Positions 7,762-16,242 of a stretch of DNA of 64,000 nt are shown piece by piece. Position 1 is the first letter of the stretch. Every line of letters starts with the position of its first letter. The stretch lies in the NCBI RefSeq assembly GCF_042675645.1, contig NZ_JBHTJH010000001.1, forward strand, positions 62,001 to 126,000, given 5' to 3'. The translations under genes were made by a program, and so were the position numbers. The notes below the pieces were generated by a model that was not told where the DNA came from, did no database searches, and was given only the letters and a program-made list of their open reading frames with translations. This stretch comes from Sungkyunkwania multivorans. Its GTDB lineage: Bacteria > Bacteroidota > Bacteroidia > Flavobacteriales > Flavobacteriaceae.

Positions 7762-9186
7762 TTAGAGAATAGGACTGAAAAAACGCGCGAAACCTTCGGC
7801 AAATTTTTGCCAGATGGAACGCTCACTAAAGTTTTCGAGGGATAACTTTTCACATCGGCTGCAGTCTTCCTTAAATTGATCGAACAAGTTTGACGCAATA
7901 TCCTGGTCATAAACAATAACGTTCGTTTCGAAATTATGTTCAAAACTACGAACATCAAAATTACCCGAACCTACGGATACAACCTCTCCATCGACTACCA
8001 TTACCTTACTATGAAGAAAATTATCGTGCTGCGTATAGATAGAAATACCGACCCGCAGCAAATCCTCAAAATAGCTGAACATACTGAACTTTGCCAATTT
8101 AGAATCTGATTTAGCTGGAACCAATATGTCGATTTCAACCCCCGAAAGTGCTGCGATCTTCAACGTTTCAAAAAGAGAACTGTCTGGTATGAAATAGGGG
8201 TTGGATATACAGATACTCCTTTGGGCCAGACTGATGAGTTTTAAATATTGCTGCAGAATAGATGCCTGGTCTGTATCGGGTCCGTCGGCAATCACCTGAA
8301 CCTGCGTATCCCCAGCCGTTTCGATCTTAGGAAGATAGCGGTCGTTGACCAACTGCTCCCCTTTGCTCGAAAAATAATAATCCTTTATAAATATGCGGTG
8401 AAGATCTTGCACCACGGGTCCTCTTAATTCTAAATGTGTATCGTCCCAGACGCCTAGTTCAGAATCGGCCTTGATATACTTGTCTGAGACATTGAATCCG
8501 CCTGTAAAGCCGATCTTTCCGTCAATCACCACTATTTTTCTATGATTGCGATGATTTATCGAAAAGATGATGCTGCCAAATTCGAAAGGCAAGATGGGAA
8601 ACATTTTTACGCCCAGTTGCTTAAATTTCTTTATGGATTTGGACGACCATGAAAAACTTCCCAAGGTATCATACAATATGCGGATCTCAACTCCCTCCTC
8701 GGTTTTCTTTTTACACACCTGGTAAAGACGATCCATGATCTCGCCCTCCTCGATGATATAGTATTGAAGATGTATGAACTTCTTCGCATTTTCCATCGCC
8801 TCGAAAATTGCCCCAAACGTTCCCTCCCCACTGCTCAACACCTTCACTTTGTTATTATGGGCTACGCGAAAACCGCTGTTTTCATAGATCAACTTTTGAA
8901 GTTGCGCTAATTTATTAGACTGGTGGAACTTCTTCTCTCGAGGCTCAAATTCTGGGTCGTAGATCTTGTCATATAATTGCCGACGAGAATTTTGCTTTAG
9001 GGTAAGCAATTTCAGTTTCCGCCGATTGACACCTAGTATGAGATAGAGTAATATTCCCAAAAACGGAAGCGCAAAGATAACGATGGTCCAACTTAGGGAA
9101 CGCGCAGGCCGTGCCCCATAGAGAACGACCGACAAAAAGGCAATCGTGCTAAGTATAATGTATAACAATAAAAATGTTAGCCCCAT
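7762..9186 (-). CDS. cls: Cardiolipin synthase, PLD superfamily
   Basis: A 474-residue membrane-bound phospholipase D-type enzyme that condenses two phosphatidylglycerol molecules into cardiolipin. Two transmembrane helices occupy about residues 3-25 and 32-52 (PLDc_N), followed by two HKD motifs: 'HRNHRKIVVIDGKIGFTGGFN' (about 215-235) and 'HSKVMVVDGEVVSVGSGNFD' (about 393-412). Length is normal for the family. Cardiolipin content rises in osmotic stress and stationary phase in well-studied bacteria, which fits the neighbours MscS, Dps and HPF. It is divergent from the ArsC-like gene. Confidence 0.93.
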   Translation of the reverse strand: MGLTFLLLYIILSTIAFLSVVLYGARPARSLSWTIVIFALPFLGILLYLILGVNRRKLKLLTLKQNSRRQLYDKIYDPEFEPREKKFHQSNKLAQLQKLIYENSGFRVAHNNKVKVLSSGEGTFGAIFEAMENAKKFIHLQYYIIEEGEIMDRLYQVCKKKTEEGVEIRILYDTLGSFSWSSKSIKKFKQLGVKMFPILPFEFGSIIFSINHRNHRKIVVIDGKIGFTGGFNVSDKYIKADSELGVWDDTHLELRGPVVQDLHRIFIKDYYFSSKGEQLVNDRYLPKIETAGDTQVQVIADGPDTDQASILQQYLKLISLAQRSICISNPYFIPDSSLFETLKIAALSGVEIDILVPAKSDSKLAKFSMFSYFEDLLRVGISIYTQHDNFLHSKVMVVDGEVVSVGSGNFDVRSFEHNFETNVIVYDQDIASNLFDQFKEDCSRCEKLSLENFSERSIWQKFAEGFARFFSPIL

Positions 9187-9275
9187 ATCGTAGCTGCTTG
9201 TTTTAAATGCATTAAAAGTATTCGGGTATGAGCAATCATCTTTTTGCGGTTATAAATAATTTTAAAGAAAAAGAT

Positions 9276-9677
9276 ATGACTATAATTAACAAAAAGAATA
9301 AAGAAGTAAAACTATTTTACAATAGTACGCTTTCCACGGGGAAACAAGCAGCTGCATTTGCCGAATCCCTCGACCGCTCGCTTTTACTTATCGATATTAG
9401 CAAAACTCCTGTAAGCGATACACAGTGGGTCGAAATTGCCGACGAACTCGATATCAAGGTGGAAGACCTCATCAATAAAGAGCATCCATCCTATGCGCAA
9501 AATTATAGTTCGGACTTGAAAATGGAGACCGAGGGATGGATCAAGATCTTACGTGAACACCCTGAAGTTGTAAGTGAATCTATCTTATTATTTGAAGGGA
9601 CGTTTTATCAATTATCATCACCCAACGAGCTCATGAACTTTTTTAAATCTGACAGTGCAGGTATTGAGCCATATTAG
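9276..9677 (+). CDS. ArsC/Spx-like thioredoxin-fold protein without the catalytic cysteine
   Basis: A 133-residue protein with the ArsC-family outline: 'VKLFYNSTLSTGKQAAAFAE', 'DISKTPVSDTQWVEIADELDIKVEDLINKEHPSY', then 'GWIKILREHPEVVSESILLFEGTFYQL'. The CX5R active-site loop of arsenate reductases is replaced by S-T-L-S-T-G-K, so redox catalysis is unlikely. The role may be regulatory (Spx-like) or unknown. An upstream in-frame ATG at 9228 would add 16 residues; 9276 is preferred because the ArsC fold begins a few residues later and the preceding bases are purine-rich. It is divergent from cls. Confidence 0.75.
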   Translation: MTIINKKNKEVKLFYNSTLSTGKQAAAFAESLDRSLLLIDISKTPVSDTQWVEIADELDIKVEDLINKEHPSYAQNYSSDLKMETEGWIKILREHPEVVSESILLFEGTFYQLSSPNELMNFFKSDSAGIEPY

Positions 9678-9918
9678 TTTTTAAACCGATGGATAACAGA
9701 CTTTATACGTAACTCCCCAAACTTTCTATCGCAGTATTCACCTGTTTCAAAGATTTCTCTTTTTACGCAAGTCGCTGGACCATGAAAAGGAATGGCCACA
9801 GTCTTTTGACAGCCCCAAAATATCTCACGTAGCATTATAGGTGTTTACTCTATAAGAAAGGTTACGTCATGAGCTACGGCCATCTTTTCAGAAATCCTTA
9901 TGAGGTACACTTTATCAT

Positions 9919-10083
9919 CTAAACACTTTTTCTTTTCCCTGTGATCAAACTAATAAGGAATAGTACTAAAAAGATAAAAAAGAGAACCTTGGCAATAGTG
10001 GCTGCGCCAGCAGCTATTCCACCAAATCCAAAGATTGCCGCAACTATGGCTAAAATGATAAATGTAATACTCCAACGTAACAT
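9919..10083 (-). CDS. DUF1328 (YtjA-like) small membrane protein
   Basis: A 54-residue hydrophobic protein with two transmembrane segments: 'WSITFIILAIVAAIFGFGGIAAGAATIAK' then 'VLFFIFLVLFLISLI', ending in GKRKS. This is the DUF1328 pattern. Homologues are common in stress-induced gene clusters; the function is unknown. The start is set at the Met preceding LRWSITF because the family begins there; a longer reading from 10128 adds 15 residues without family support. Confidence 0.85.
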   Translation of the reverse strand: MLRWSITFIILAIVAAIFGFGGIAAGAATIAKVLFFIFLVLFLISLITGKRKSV

Positions 10084-10233
10084 AATGAGTAGTTTTAAAT
10101 GGTTATATGCGCTAAGATGCTCAAACAAAATAGATTAGACTTGCTTTCATGGTTTAAATATTGACCCATACGGATATCATTTCAAATCCTTTTATTTAAG
10201 ATTGTTGTACCTTTAACCTAACGACCTTAATTT

Positions 10234-11268
10234 ATGAATTCAATGATCGAGATACAAGATGATGACGCCTCCAATATTTTAAAGGATATTGCCCATCATT
10301 TTGACCTAAAGCGCGAAATAGACAACCGTGAGTCATGTGTACGTATTCCTAAGCAGACAGGTTCGGGTTATATAAAAGCCTATTGTTTTGATTTTGGTAT
10401 CAGTGTCTTAGAGTCCGATTTTATATTGAGCCAGCATTTGGATCTAAAATTCAAGAGAAGTCAAGTGCATCCGCTTAAAATTCTATTCAACCGTGGCAAC
10501 AGCTTCACCTATCATCTTACGAACAGTACCGATGATATCACTATCGATCGTTTGGAAGGTGCCATTATAGCGAGTACGCCGCAAAAAAATCATATTTTCA
10601 AAATTCCGGCCAATGAGCCTATCAATATGTTTAGCGTTGAAATAAATCGAAAACTTTTCGAGGATAAGATCGCGGACTTTATTTTGGAAATGAACGATGA
10701 TCTTATTGATCTATTTCGAGATGCCAATGGGGTAAATCCCTTTTTCTACAAGGGCCTTTACAGTTATGAGATCGAACGACTCATCGAAGACTTTATGGAT
10801 AGTGAGCATGAGGGATTTATGCGGTGGGTGTTCTTAGAGGCCAAAGTCTATGAGATCATCGTAAATCAGTTAAAGCAATACCTCGACGATCTGTTTGAAC
10901 CTGAAAAACGAAAGATCTTAAGGAAAGCGACCATCGAGAAGATCGAAAAGGCCGTGGAGATCATCGAACAGGAAATAGACAGCATGGATAGCGTGAGCCA
11001 GCTGGCCAAACGCGTCGGACTCAACCAAAACAATCTTCAAAAAGGTTTTAAACTTTTATATGCTGTATCGGTGAAGGAATATATTCGAAACTACCGAATA
11101 GAAAAGGCACGACAACTTATGGAGACCACTTCACTGAACATCACCGAGATCACTTATAAGATAGGTATCAATTCGAGAAGTTACTTTTCCAAGATCTTCA
11201 AGCAAAAGTATGGAGTTAGCCCTAAACTTTATAAGGAGCAGATCAAGAACAATCGCCAAGTATCTTGA
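10234..11268 (+). CDS. AraC-family transcriptional regulator (paralogue 1 of 4)
   Basis: A 344-residue regulator. The C-terminal 100 residues form the double HTH_18 domain: first helix-turn-helix around 'SVSQLAKRVGLNQNNLQKGFKLLY', second around 'NITEITYKIGINSRSYFSKIFKQKYGVSPKLYKE'. The N-terminal 200 residues hold a cupin-like sensing domain with 'YCFDFGISVLESDFILSQHLDLKF', a pattern repeated in the three other regulators at 11417, 13328 and 16243. The ligand is unknown. Short spacing and the same orientation suggest tandem duplication. Confidence 0.9.
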   Translation: MNSMIEIQDDDASNILKDIAHHFDLKREIDNRESCVRIPKQTGSGYIKAYCFDFGISVLESDFILSQHLDLKFKRSQVHPLKILFNRGNSFTYHLTNSTDDITIDRLEGAIIASTPQKNHIFKIPANEPINMFSVEINRKLFEDKIADFILEMNDDLIDLFRDANGVNPFFYKGLYSYEIERLIEDFMDSEHEGFMRWVFLEAKVYEIIVNQLKQYLDDLFEPEKRKILRKATIEKIEKAVEIIEQEIDSMDSVSQLAKRVGLNQNNLQKGFKLLYAVSVKEYIRNYRIEKARQLMETTSLNITEITYKIGINSRSYFSKIFKQKYGVSPKLYKEQIKNNRQVS

Positions 11269-11416
11269 TTCTTTTTAGAATTTCTTTTAGTATTTAACCA
11301 AATAATTTCTTAAAAACAGACGCTAAGGAGTTCAAAAGTGTCAATTTATGTTTCAAAATTGTTAAACGGTTTTTTCAATATCAAGTTTCTTTGTGCTTCA
11401 AGGAGTTTAGTGATCT

Positions 11417-12439
11417 ATGCAAACAATAACCGTAACTGATATTAGCCCAAAGCATATCTCTAATCAAATCAATGAACAGCTACAAGGAAATCTTACTGCC
11501 GACGATGGAGAATGTGTCATCTCATTGGACAACGCGTTGGGAAAGGGTAAGATCAGAACCATTGATTTTGATTGGGGCCTGACCTTGTTGGACCTGGAGT
11601 TAGCGCTCGAAGAAGATGTCGAATTTATATTTCAACAAGTGGATCAAAGCCCCATTTGGTTCATTTTTATTACTGAAGGATCCCTCAGTTATCATTCGTG
11701 TGTGCAATCTGAGATGAGCACAAAACTTGAACGTTTCCAAAACATCATCATAGCGACAAACAATGATACCAAGACCCACTTTGCATTTCCAAAAGGCGAA
11801 TCACTGAAAGTGAATCTCATTGTAATAGATAGAAATAAGTTCAAAAATAAAAAAGGGTATGACCTTGGATACTTGTCCAACACCTTGAACAAGGTTTTTG
11901 AAGCTGCTGCCCAAAATGAAAATTATAAGCATTTGGGAAATTATAATCTTAGGATTGCAGACCAGATCAAGCTATTGAAGGATTCCCACCCAAAGGGAAT
12001 GGTCAAAATGTTATCGATTGAAGGAAGATTGAATATGATACTTGCGTTGCAGATCCTAGAGCATCACAACTTTGAAAATAAGATAGATATTCCCGAATCG
12101 CTGACGGCCGCAGATATCGAAAAAATCCATGAACTCACCAATTACATAAAAAATCATTTGGCCGAACATACTACGATCAAAACGCTTTCGATGCGGTCCG
12201 GTCTTAGCCCTAAAAAACTACAGCTGGCGTTCAAAATGTTATTTGACCAGACGGTAAACGAATATATTCGTCAAATACGGCTTGAACAAGCAAGGGACCT
12301 TCTTCAAAATACCGACTTGACCGTTTCAGAGATCGTATATCAAATAGGGCTGAAGAGCCGAAGTTATTTTTCGAGGATCTTTTTTGAAAGATATTCAATG
12401 CTGCCCACCTCCTTTAGAAAAAAGAAATCACCTAGCTAA
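11417..12439 (+). CDS. AraC-family transcriptional regulator (paralogue 2 of 4)
   Basis: A 340-residue protein with the same layout as its neighbour. The N-terminal sensor includes 'IDFDWGLTLLDLELALEEDVEFIF', and the C-terminal HTH_18 domain has 'LSMRSGLSPKKLQLAFKMLF' and 'TVSEIVYQIGLKSRSYFSRIFFERYSMLP'. Its closest match in the window by eye is the 16243 paralogue (shared 'FDWG' motif and sensor spacing). Its stop overlaps by 8 bases the end of the convergent SRAP-like gene. Confidence 0.9.
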   Translation: MQTITVTDISPKHISNQINEQLQGNLTADDGECVISLDNALGKGKIRTIDFDWGLTLLDLELALEEDVEFIFQQVDQSPIWFIFITEGSLSYHSCVQSEMSTKLERFQNIIIATNNDTKTHFAFPKGESLKVNLIVIDRNKFKNKKGYDLGYLSNTLNKVFEAAAQNENYKHLGNYNLRIADQIKLLKDSHPKGMVKMLSIEGRLNMILALQILEHHNFENKIDIPESLTAADIEKIHELTNYIKNHLAEHTTIKTLSMRSGLSPKKLQLAFKMLFDQTVNEYIRQIRLEQARDLLQNTDLTVSEIVYQIGLKSRSYFSRIFFERYSMLPTSFRKKKSPS

Positions 12440-13151
12440 TTAGATTATCAAAAATGCCATTATAGCTCACAGGCTCTAACATAGAGTGGAACATGATGTT
12501 CTGATTGTAGAACTCCTTGGCAATGGGATGTACGTTGATCTGCAAATCATTGTTATTTAATAGATGTTCTACATCCTCTCTGATCAAGTCTTGACTTAAC
12601 CAAGCATCTTTGTCCTTCGGGTCGATGACCAAAGGCATGTCGGCACTTAGGTTCTGCACTTTTTTTAGGGGGTCTACAGCATCTACCATTAGAATCGTGG
12701 CGGTGATAAAACCATCGTCGAGTCGGTTATATACCCCAGCCAAGAGGAGCGGCATATTACTGCCATTGCTTGCAAAAAACGGATAAAGATTATCCTCGTG
12801 TAATCGCTTCGAAAAAAATCCTGAGACCAAAATTAGACAGCGCCTATGGTCCAACGCATTTTTAAAGAGCACATTGGGATGGGACTGATTTACATTTACC
12901 GTCAATGTCTGATGCGCTTGTTGAAAGACTTGCCAATCATCCTCGAATCGTGCTGGCAAGAGTCCCCAAATAGCGTTATCTACGGAAAATGGATCTTCTG
13001 AGGTAATAATATGAATATTCTCCTCATTGCTCCCATCTATCATCAGCTTTGGCTGATATAGGTTTGGATATTTAAATCTGACCCCTAGACCGTCCTCAAT
13101 TTGTTCCTTCCTTGTCGTATTTGAAATTTTCCTTAGCATGATTTTCCACAT
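12432..13151 (-). CDS. Degenerate SRAP/HMCES (YedK-like) family protein
   Basis: A 239-residue protein with the SRAP fold pattern: 'NAIWGLLPARF' (family: WGLIPxW), 'LTVNVNQSHPN' (family: NARSET), 'RRCLILVSGFF' (family: RRCLIPADGFYEW) and 'SADMPLVIDP' (family: RMPVIL). Normal members use Cys2 to crosslink abasic sites in single-stranded DNA, assisted by Asn, Glu and His. Here the N-terminus has no Cys2 (MWKIMLRK), the glutamate of GFYEW is replaced (GFFSKR), and the His-Arg before MP is gone. It is therefore predicted to lack crosslinking activity. It may still bind ssDNA or be a decaying copy, although the frame is intact. It converges on an AraC paralogue. Confidence 0.75.
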   Translation of the reverse strand: MWKIMLRKISNTTRKEQIEDGLGVRFKYPNLYQPKLMIDGSNEENIHIITSEDPFSVDNAIWGLLPARFEDDWQVFQQAHQTLTVNVNQSHPNVLFKNALDHRRCLILVSGFFSKRLHEDNLYPFFASNGSNMPLLLAGVYNRLDDGFITATILMVDAVDPLKKVQNLSADMPLVIDPKDKDAWLSQDLIREDVEHLLNNNDLQINVHPIAKEFYNQNIMFHSMLEPVSYNGIFDNLIS

Positions 13152-13327
13152 GCAAGTAAATAAAAAAAGGCATGTTGCTTTATCTGGAATACTCGTAATT
13201 GTGACTCGAATGCATCATACATGCTTAGAAAGTTTAGCTTAGCCTTATTTTGTTAACTATTTATCTTAAAACATCAAACAATTTTATCGAAACCTTTTAC
13301 TTTTATCTTCCACCAATAACTTTAGCC

Positions 13328-14314
13328 ATGCAACCACCTCAAAACATCAATTCGTTCATTGACCTCTTTGAGGAAGATCGTGTAAATGCTAATTGCTATT
13401 ACAGAGAACAGAAGGAATTGCCGATGCATCAAGCGGTCGGAAAAATTGAAAAGAGCAGGATCAACGAATCACTCGAGCTTTATTTTTTCGATTTTAAGAC
13501 CACAAAAGATTTCTGCTATAGCTTGAACACGGCAATCAAAGGAAGTACCTTCTTTCTATACGCCATCAGCAACCCTCTTCATGTTGAGATAAGGCAAGAA
13601 AAGCACTTTGATCTACAAAAACATCGCCCTGGGGTGTATCTGTGCGACCAAAAGAACCAAGCGGTCTTATCCCTTTTCCGTGAAGTGCATTATCAGTTCT
13701 TTATTTTTGTACTATCCCCTGCCAAAGAAAAAGTAGGGTTCTCGCAACAGCTTCCTTATCGATTTTTTGTAGGTAGTATGGACCTTAAATTGATGGCGCT
13801 TGCCCAGACACTTGTAGAAATACATAATGACCTTAGAACGTTGAATACGATAAAGATTCATGGTTTCGGGCAATTGATGTTGGCTGGAATTATTGGTAAT
13901 ATCAACGATAAATTGAATAAGAAAAATAATCAAACTAGCCTTACAGAGAGAGAGTTGGAACAGGTTAGCGCGATCAGCAAGCAAATTCTAAAAGCACCTG
14001 AAACGCCCTACTCTGTTAATTTTCTTTGTCGCGCTTTCGGGATTGCACCATCCAAATTACAGGAAGGTCTGAAATCTTTGCACAATAGAACGCTTTCGGA
14101 TTATGTAAGAAATGTACGGGTAGAAAAAGCAGAGCAGCTGATCAAAACCACCGACCTCACCATTTCCGAAATTGTCTACACCGTAGGCTTAACGAGTAGA
14201 AGTTATTTCTGTAAGATCTTCAAAAAACGATATGCCTATTCTCCCAGAGAGTATCGACAACGTCATAATGCCGAGGTGGGAGACGGAATGGGCACCGCTA
14301 CTTTGGCCATCTAA
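13328..14314 (+). CDS. AraC-family transcriptional regulator (paralogue 3 of 4)
   Basis: A 328-residue regulator, the most diverged of the four. The sensor region has 'YFFDFKTTKDFCYSLNTAIKGS' in place of the FDWG motif, and the HTH_18 domain has 'NFLCRAFGIAPSKLQEGLKSLH' and 'TISEIVYTVGLTSRSYFCKIFKKRYAYSPREYRQ'. The start is placed at ATG 13328; the open frame extends further upstream only through a TTG at 13250 that lies inside a promoter-like element. A TTATTTTGTTAA element about 75-85 bases upstream of the ATG resembles one before the 16243 paralogue. Confidence 0.87.
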   Translation: MQPPQNINSFIDLFEEDRVNANCYYREQKELPMHQAVGKIEKSRINESLELYFFDFKTTKDFCYSLNTAIKGSTFFLYAISNPLHVEIRQEKHFDLQKHRPGVYLCDQKNQAVLSLFREVHYQFFIFVLSPAKEKVGFSQQLPYRFFVGSMDLKLMALAQTLVEIHNDLRTLNTIKIHGFGQLMLAGIIGNINDKLNKKNNQTSLTERELEQVSAISKQILKAPETPYSVNFLCRAFGIAPSKLQEGLKSLHNRTLSDYVRNVRVEKAEQLIKTTDLTISEIVYTVGLTSRSYFCKIFKKRYAYSPREYRQRHNAEVGDGMGTATLAI

Positions 14315-14316
14315 TT

Positions 14317-15234
14317 TCACTTTTGCTCGATCTTCAGCACTTCTGGAAAGTTCATCGTGCGTATCGGGAATGGGATATTGATGCCATTCTCATCAAACGC
14401 GTCTTTGATAAGTATGATCGCTTCGGTCTTCGCTTTGGCTACCTCTAAACCTGATTTAGAATTGATCCAAAAGCGCGTTTCAAAGTTTATAGAACTATCT
14501 CCAAATTCTCTGTACAAGAAAATGACATCTTCGGCCTTATTTACATAATCAAAGTTGTCCACAATGACTTGCACTACAATATCTCTTACTTTCCTAAGAT
14601 CCGAACCATAACCCACGCCGCAATTTACAATAACTCTCGACTGATCGGTAATGGAATGGTTTTTAATAGGTTTTTCAACAACCAATTTGTTAGGTATATA
14701 CACCAAGTTATTATCGACCTCCTTCAGGGTAACAGCGCGCAGGTCGATATCCACAACCTCGCCTTCATAGCCATTTGTAGTTACCCAATCGCCAAATTTT
14801 ATATTTTTAATGTACGATAGCACGATTCCCGAATAGGTGTTGGCCAGCGCTCCTTGTAAGGCCAGACCTACTGCCAGACCAGCTACTCCCGCACCAGCAA
14901 GAACGGTGTTCAAGGTCTTGCTTAGATTAAGTATCCCTAAAATGAGAAACAAACCAAGAAGTACGATCATGATGGATACGATCTTGCTGATCAGATTTCG
15001 CATCGATGGCTGCAATTTGCTTTTCTTCAGCACCTTCAGAACCAATCTGCTTATGTATTTTGAAAGTATCAAGGACAGGCTGAAGACCACAATTGCAATG
15101 ATAAGATTGGGGAGATTGACTATCAATGCGTCCAACCAACCTTCTAATCGCGTGATCATTTTGTCCCAAGCATTTTTCGCTTTTTCAGCTAACTGTATAC
15201 TCATATTTTTCGATTTAGTTTGATCATTGATCAT
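14317..15234 (-). CDS. mscS: Small-conductance mechanosensitive channel, MscS family
   Basis: A 305-residue membrane channel that releases solutes on hypo-osmotic shock. Three transmembrane helices precede the MscS core: TM1 about 37-60, TM2 about 85-105, and the pore helix 'AGAGVAGLAVGLALQGALANTYSGIVL' (about 113-140). The cytoplasmic beta domain follows with 'FGDWVTTNGYEGEVVDIDLRAVTLKEVDNNLVYIPN'. Length matches E. coli MscS. Two bases separate its stop from that of the convergent AraC paralogue. A start at residue 11 (15204) is also possible. Confidence 0.93.
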   Translation of the reverse strand: MINDQTKSKNMSIQLAEKAKNAWDKMITRLEGWLDALIVNLPNLIIAIVVFSLSLILSKYISRLVLKVLKKSKLQPSMRNLISKIVSIMIVLLGLFLILGILNLSKTLNTVLAGAGVAGLAVGLALQGALANTYSGIVLSYIKNIKFGDWVTTNGYEGEVVDIDLRAVTLKEVDNNLVYIPNKLVVEKPIKNHSITDQSRVIVNCGVGYGSDLRKVRDIVVQVIVDNFDYVNKAEDVIFLYREFGDSSINFETRFWINSKSGLEVAKAKTEAIILIKDAFDENGINIPFPIRTMNFPEVLKIEQK

Positions 15235-15541
15235 GAACGCATCCGTTCAATGATTCATCATGACAAAAAAATTTATTCCAATCACCACAAATGTACTTTC
15301 TGAGGCAGGCAAAGTCGTGCCCATTTGACAGTTTGATTGACTTAAAAGGTCAAATCGCAACTAGCCAACAAAGTACAAAGAATCTTAGAATAGCCAGCAG
15401 AAATATTGCAAATCACAACACTTATAATTCGCATTAAGAATTATGGTAAACGAGCAAAGGATCCGTGATTTACGATACTACTTTTGTCAAAATGGTCAGA
15501 TTGACCTACAAAAAAATTGCTAACATTAAAAAAATTGGAAT
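15235..15541. promoter_or_regulatory. Intergenic region mscS-dps with two TGAC-type palindromes
   Basis: This is a divergent regulatory region of 307 bases. TTGAC-N7-GTCAA occurs at 15337-15353. A perfect GGTCA-N3-TGACC palindrome occurs at 15494-15506, 35 bases before the dps start. Both share the GTCA/TGAC core and may bind one dimeric regulator. No small gene is evident here. Confidence 0.45.
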
Positions 15542-16051
15542 ATGGATTACTTAAACATGAATGATCAAAAATTATTACCGGTCGCCACAGAATTGAATAC
15601 GCTCTTGGCCGACTATCATATCTATTATCAAAAGCTGCGTAACTTTCATTGGAATATTTTGGGCAAAAACTTTTTCGACCTTCATAATCAGTTCGAAGCA
15701 CTCTATGACGATGCAAAGATGAAGATAGATGAAATAGCAGAACGTATTTTAACGTTGCGTTTTCACCCAGTAAGTCGATTTGCCGAATATCTCAATATTT
15801 CAAGCCTCAAAGAGACGTCTGGTTTAATTACCGATAGGGAAATGGTCTCAGAAATATTGAAGGATCATAAGCAGATCCTCATGCAAATGCGCATTGTGAT
15901 CTCACATGCAGAAAAAGCTGGGGATGAGGGTTCCATTGATATGATGGGAAGTTACATTGCTCAATTGGAAAAATCAAGCTGGATGCTGGATGCTTGGAGT
16001 AAAAACACACAAGACCAGTTAAAAACGGAGGTTATAAAGAATACTTTATAA
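15542..16051 (+). CDS. dps: Dps family DNA-binding ferritin-like protein
   Basis: A 169-residue four-helix ferritin-like protein, expected to form a dodecamer that oxidises and stores iron with peroxide and protects DNA. The inter-subunit ferroxidase ligands are visible in 'QKLRNFHWNILGKNFFDLHNQFEALYDDAKMKIDEIAERI' (residues about 34-73; His of NFHWN, His of DLHNQ, Asp/Glu of the YDD...DEIAER helix). A GGTCA-N3-TGACC palindrome just upstream may control it. It is divergent from mscS. Confidence 0.93.
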   Translation: MDYLNMNDQKLLPVATELNTLLADYHIYYQKLRNFHWNILGKNFFDLHNQFEALYDDAKMKIDEIAERILTLRFHPVSRFAEYLNISSLKETSGLITDREMVSEILKDHKQILMQMRIVISHAEKAGDEGSIDMMGSYIAQLEKSSWMLDAWSKNTQDQLKTEVIKNTL

Positions 16052-16188
16052 TGTTTCTTGAACATTGAAAAACTATTGCAGACGATGTTGTGATCACAAC
16101 ACAGACTACAAGCAATAATTTAAAAGAATTACGAGGTGAGTAAAGGAAAGCTTTGGCTTAGGTCGAAGCTTTTTGTCTTTTCCTTAAC

Positions 16189-16232
16189 ATTATTTTGTTT
16201 AGCTTTTTATATCTTGCGTTAAACAAAATAAT
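16189..16232. promoter_or_regulatory. Perfect 13-bp inverted repeat in the promoter/leader of AraC paralogue 4
   Basis: The arms ATTATTTTGTTTA (16189-16201) and TAAACAAAATAAT (16220-16232) are exact complements around an 18-base spacer that contains a -7-like TATATCTTG. The right arm ends 10 bases before the ATG at 16243. It could be an operator for autoregulation or a hairpin that blocks initiation. Confidence 0.6.
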
Positions 16233-16242
16233 AACCACCACC

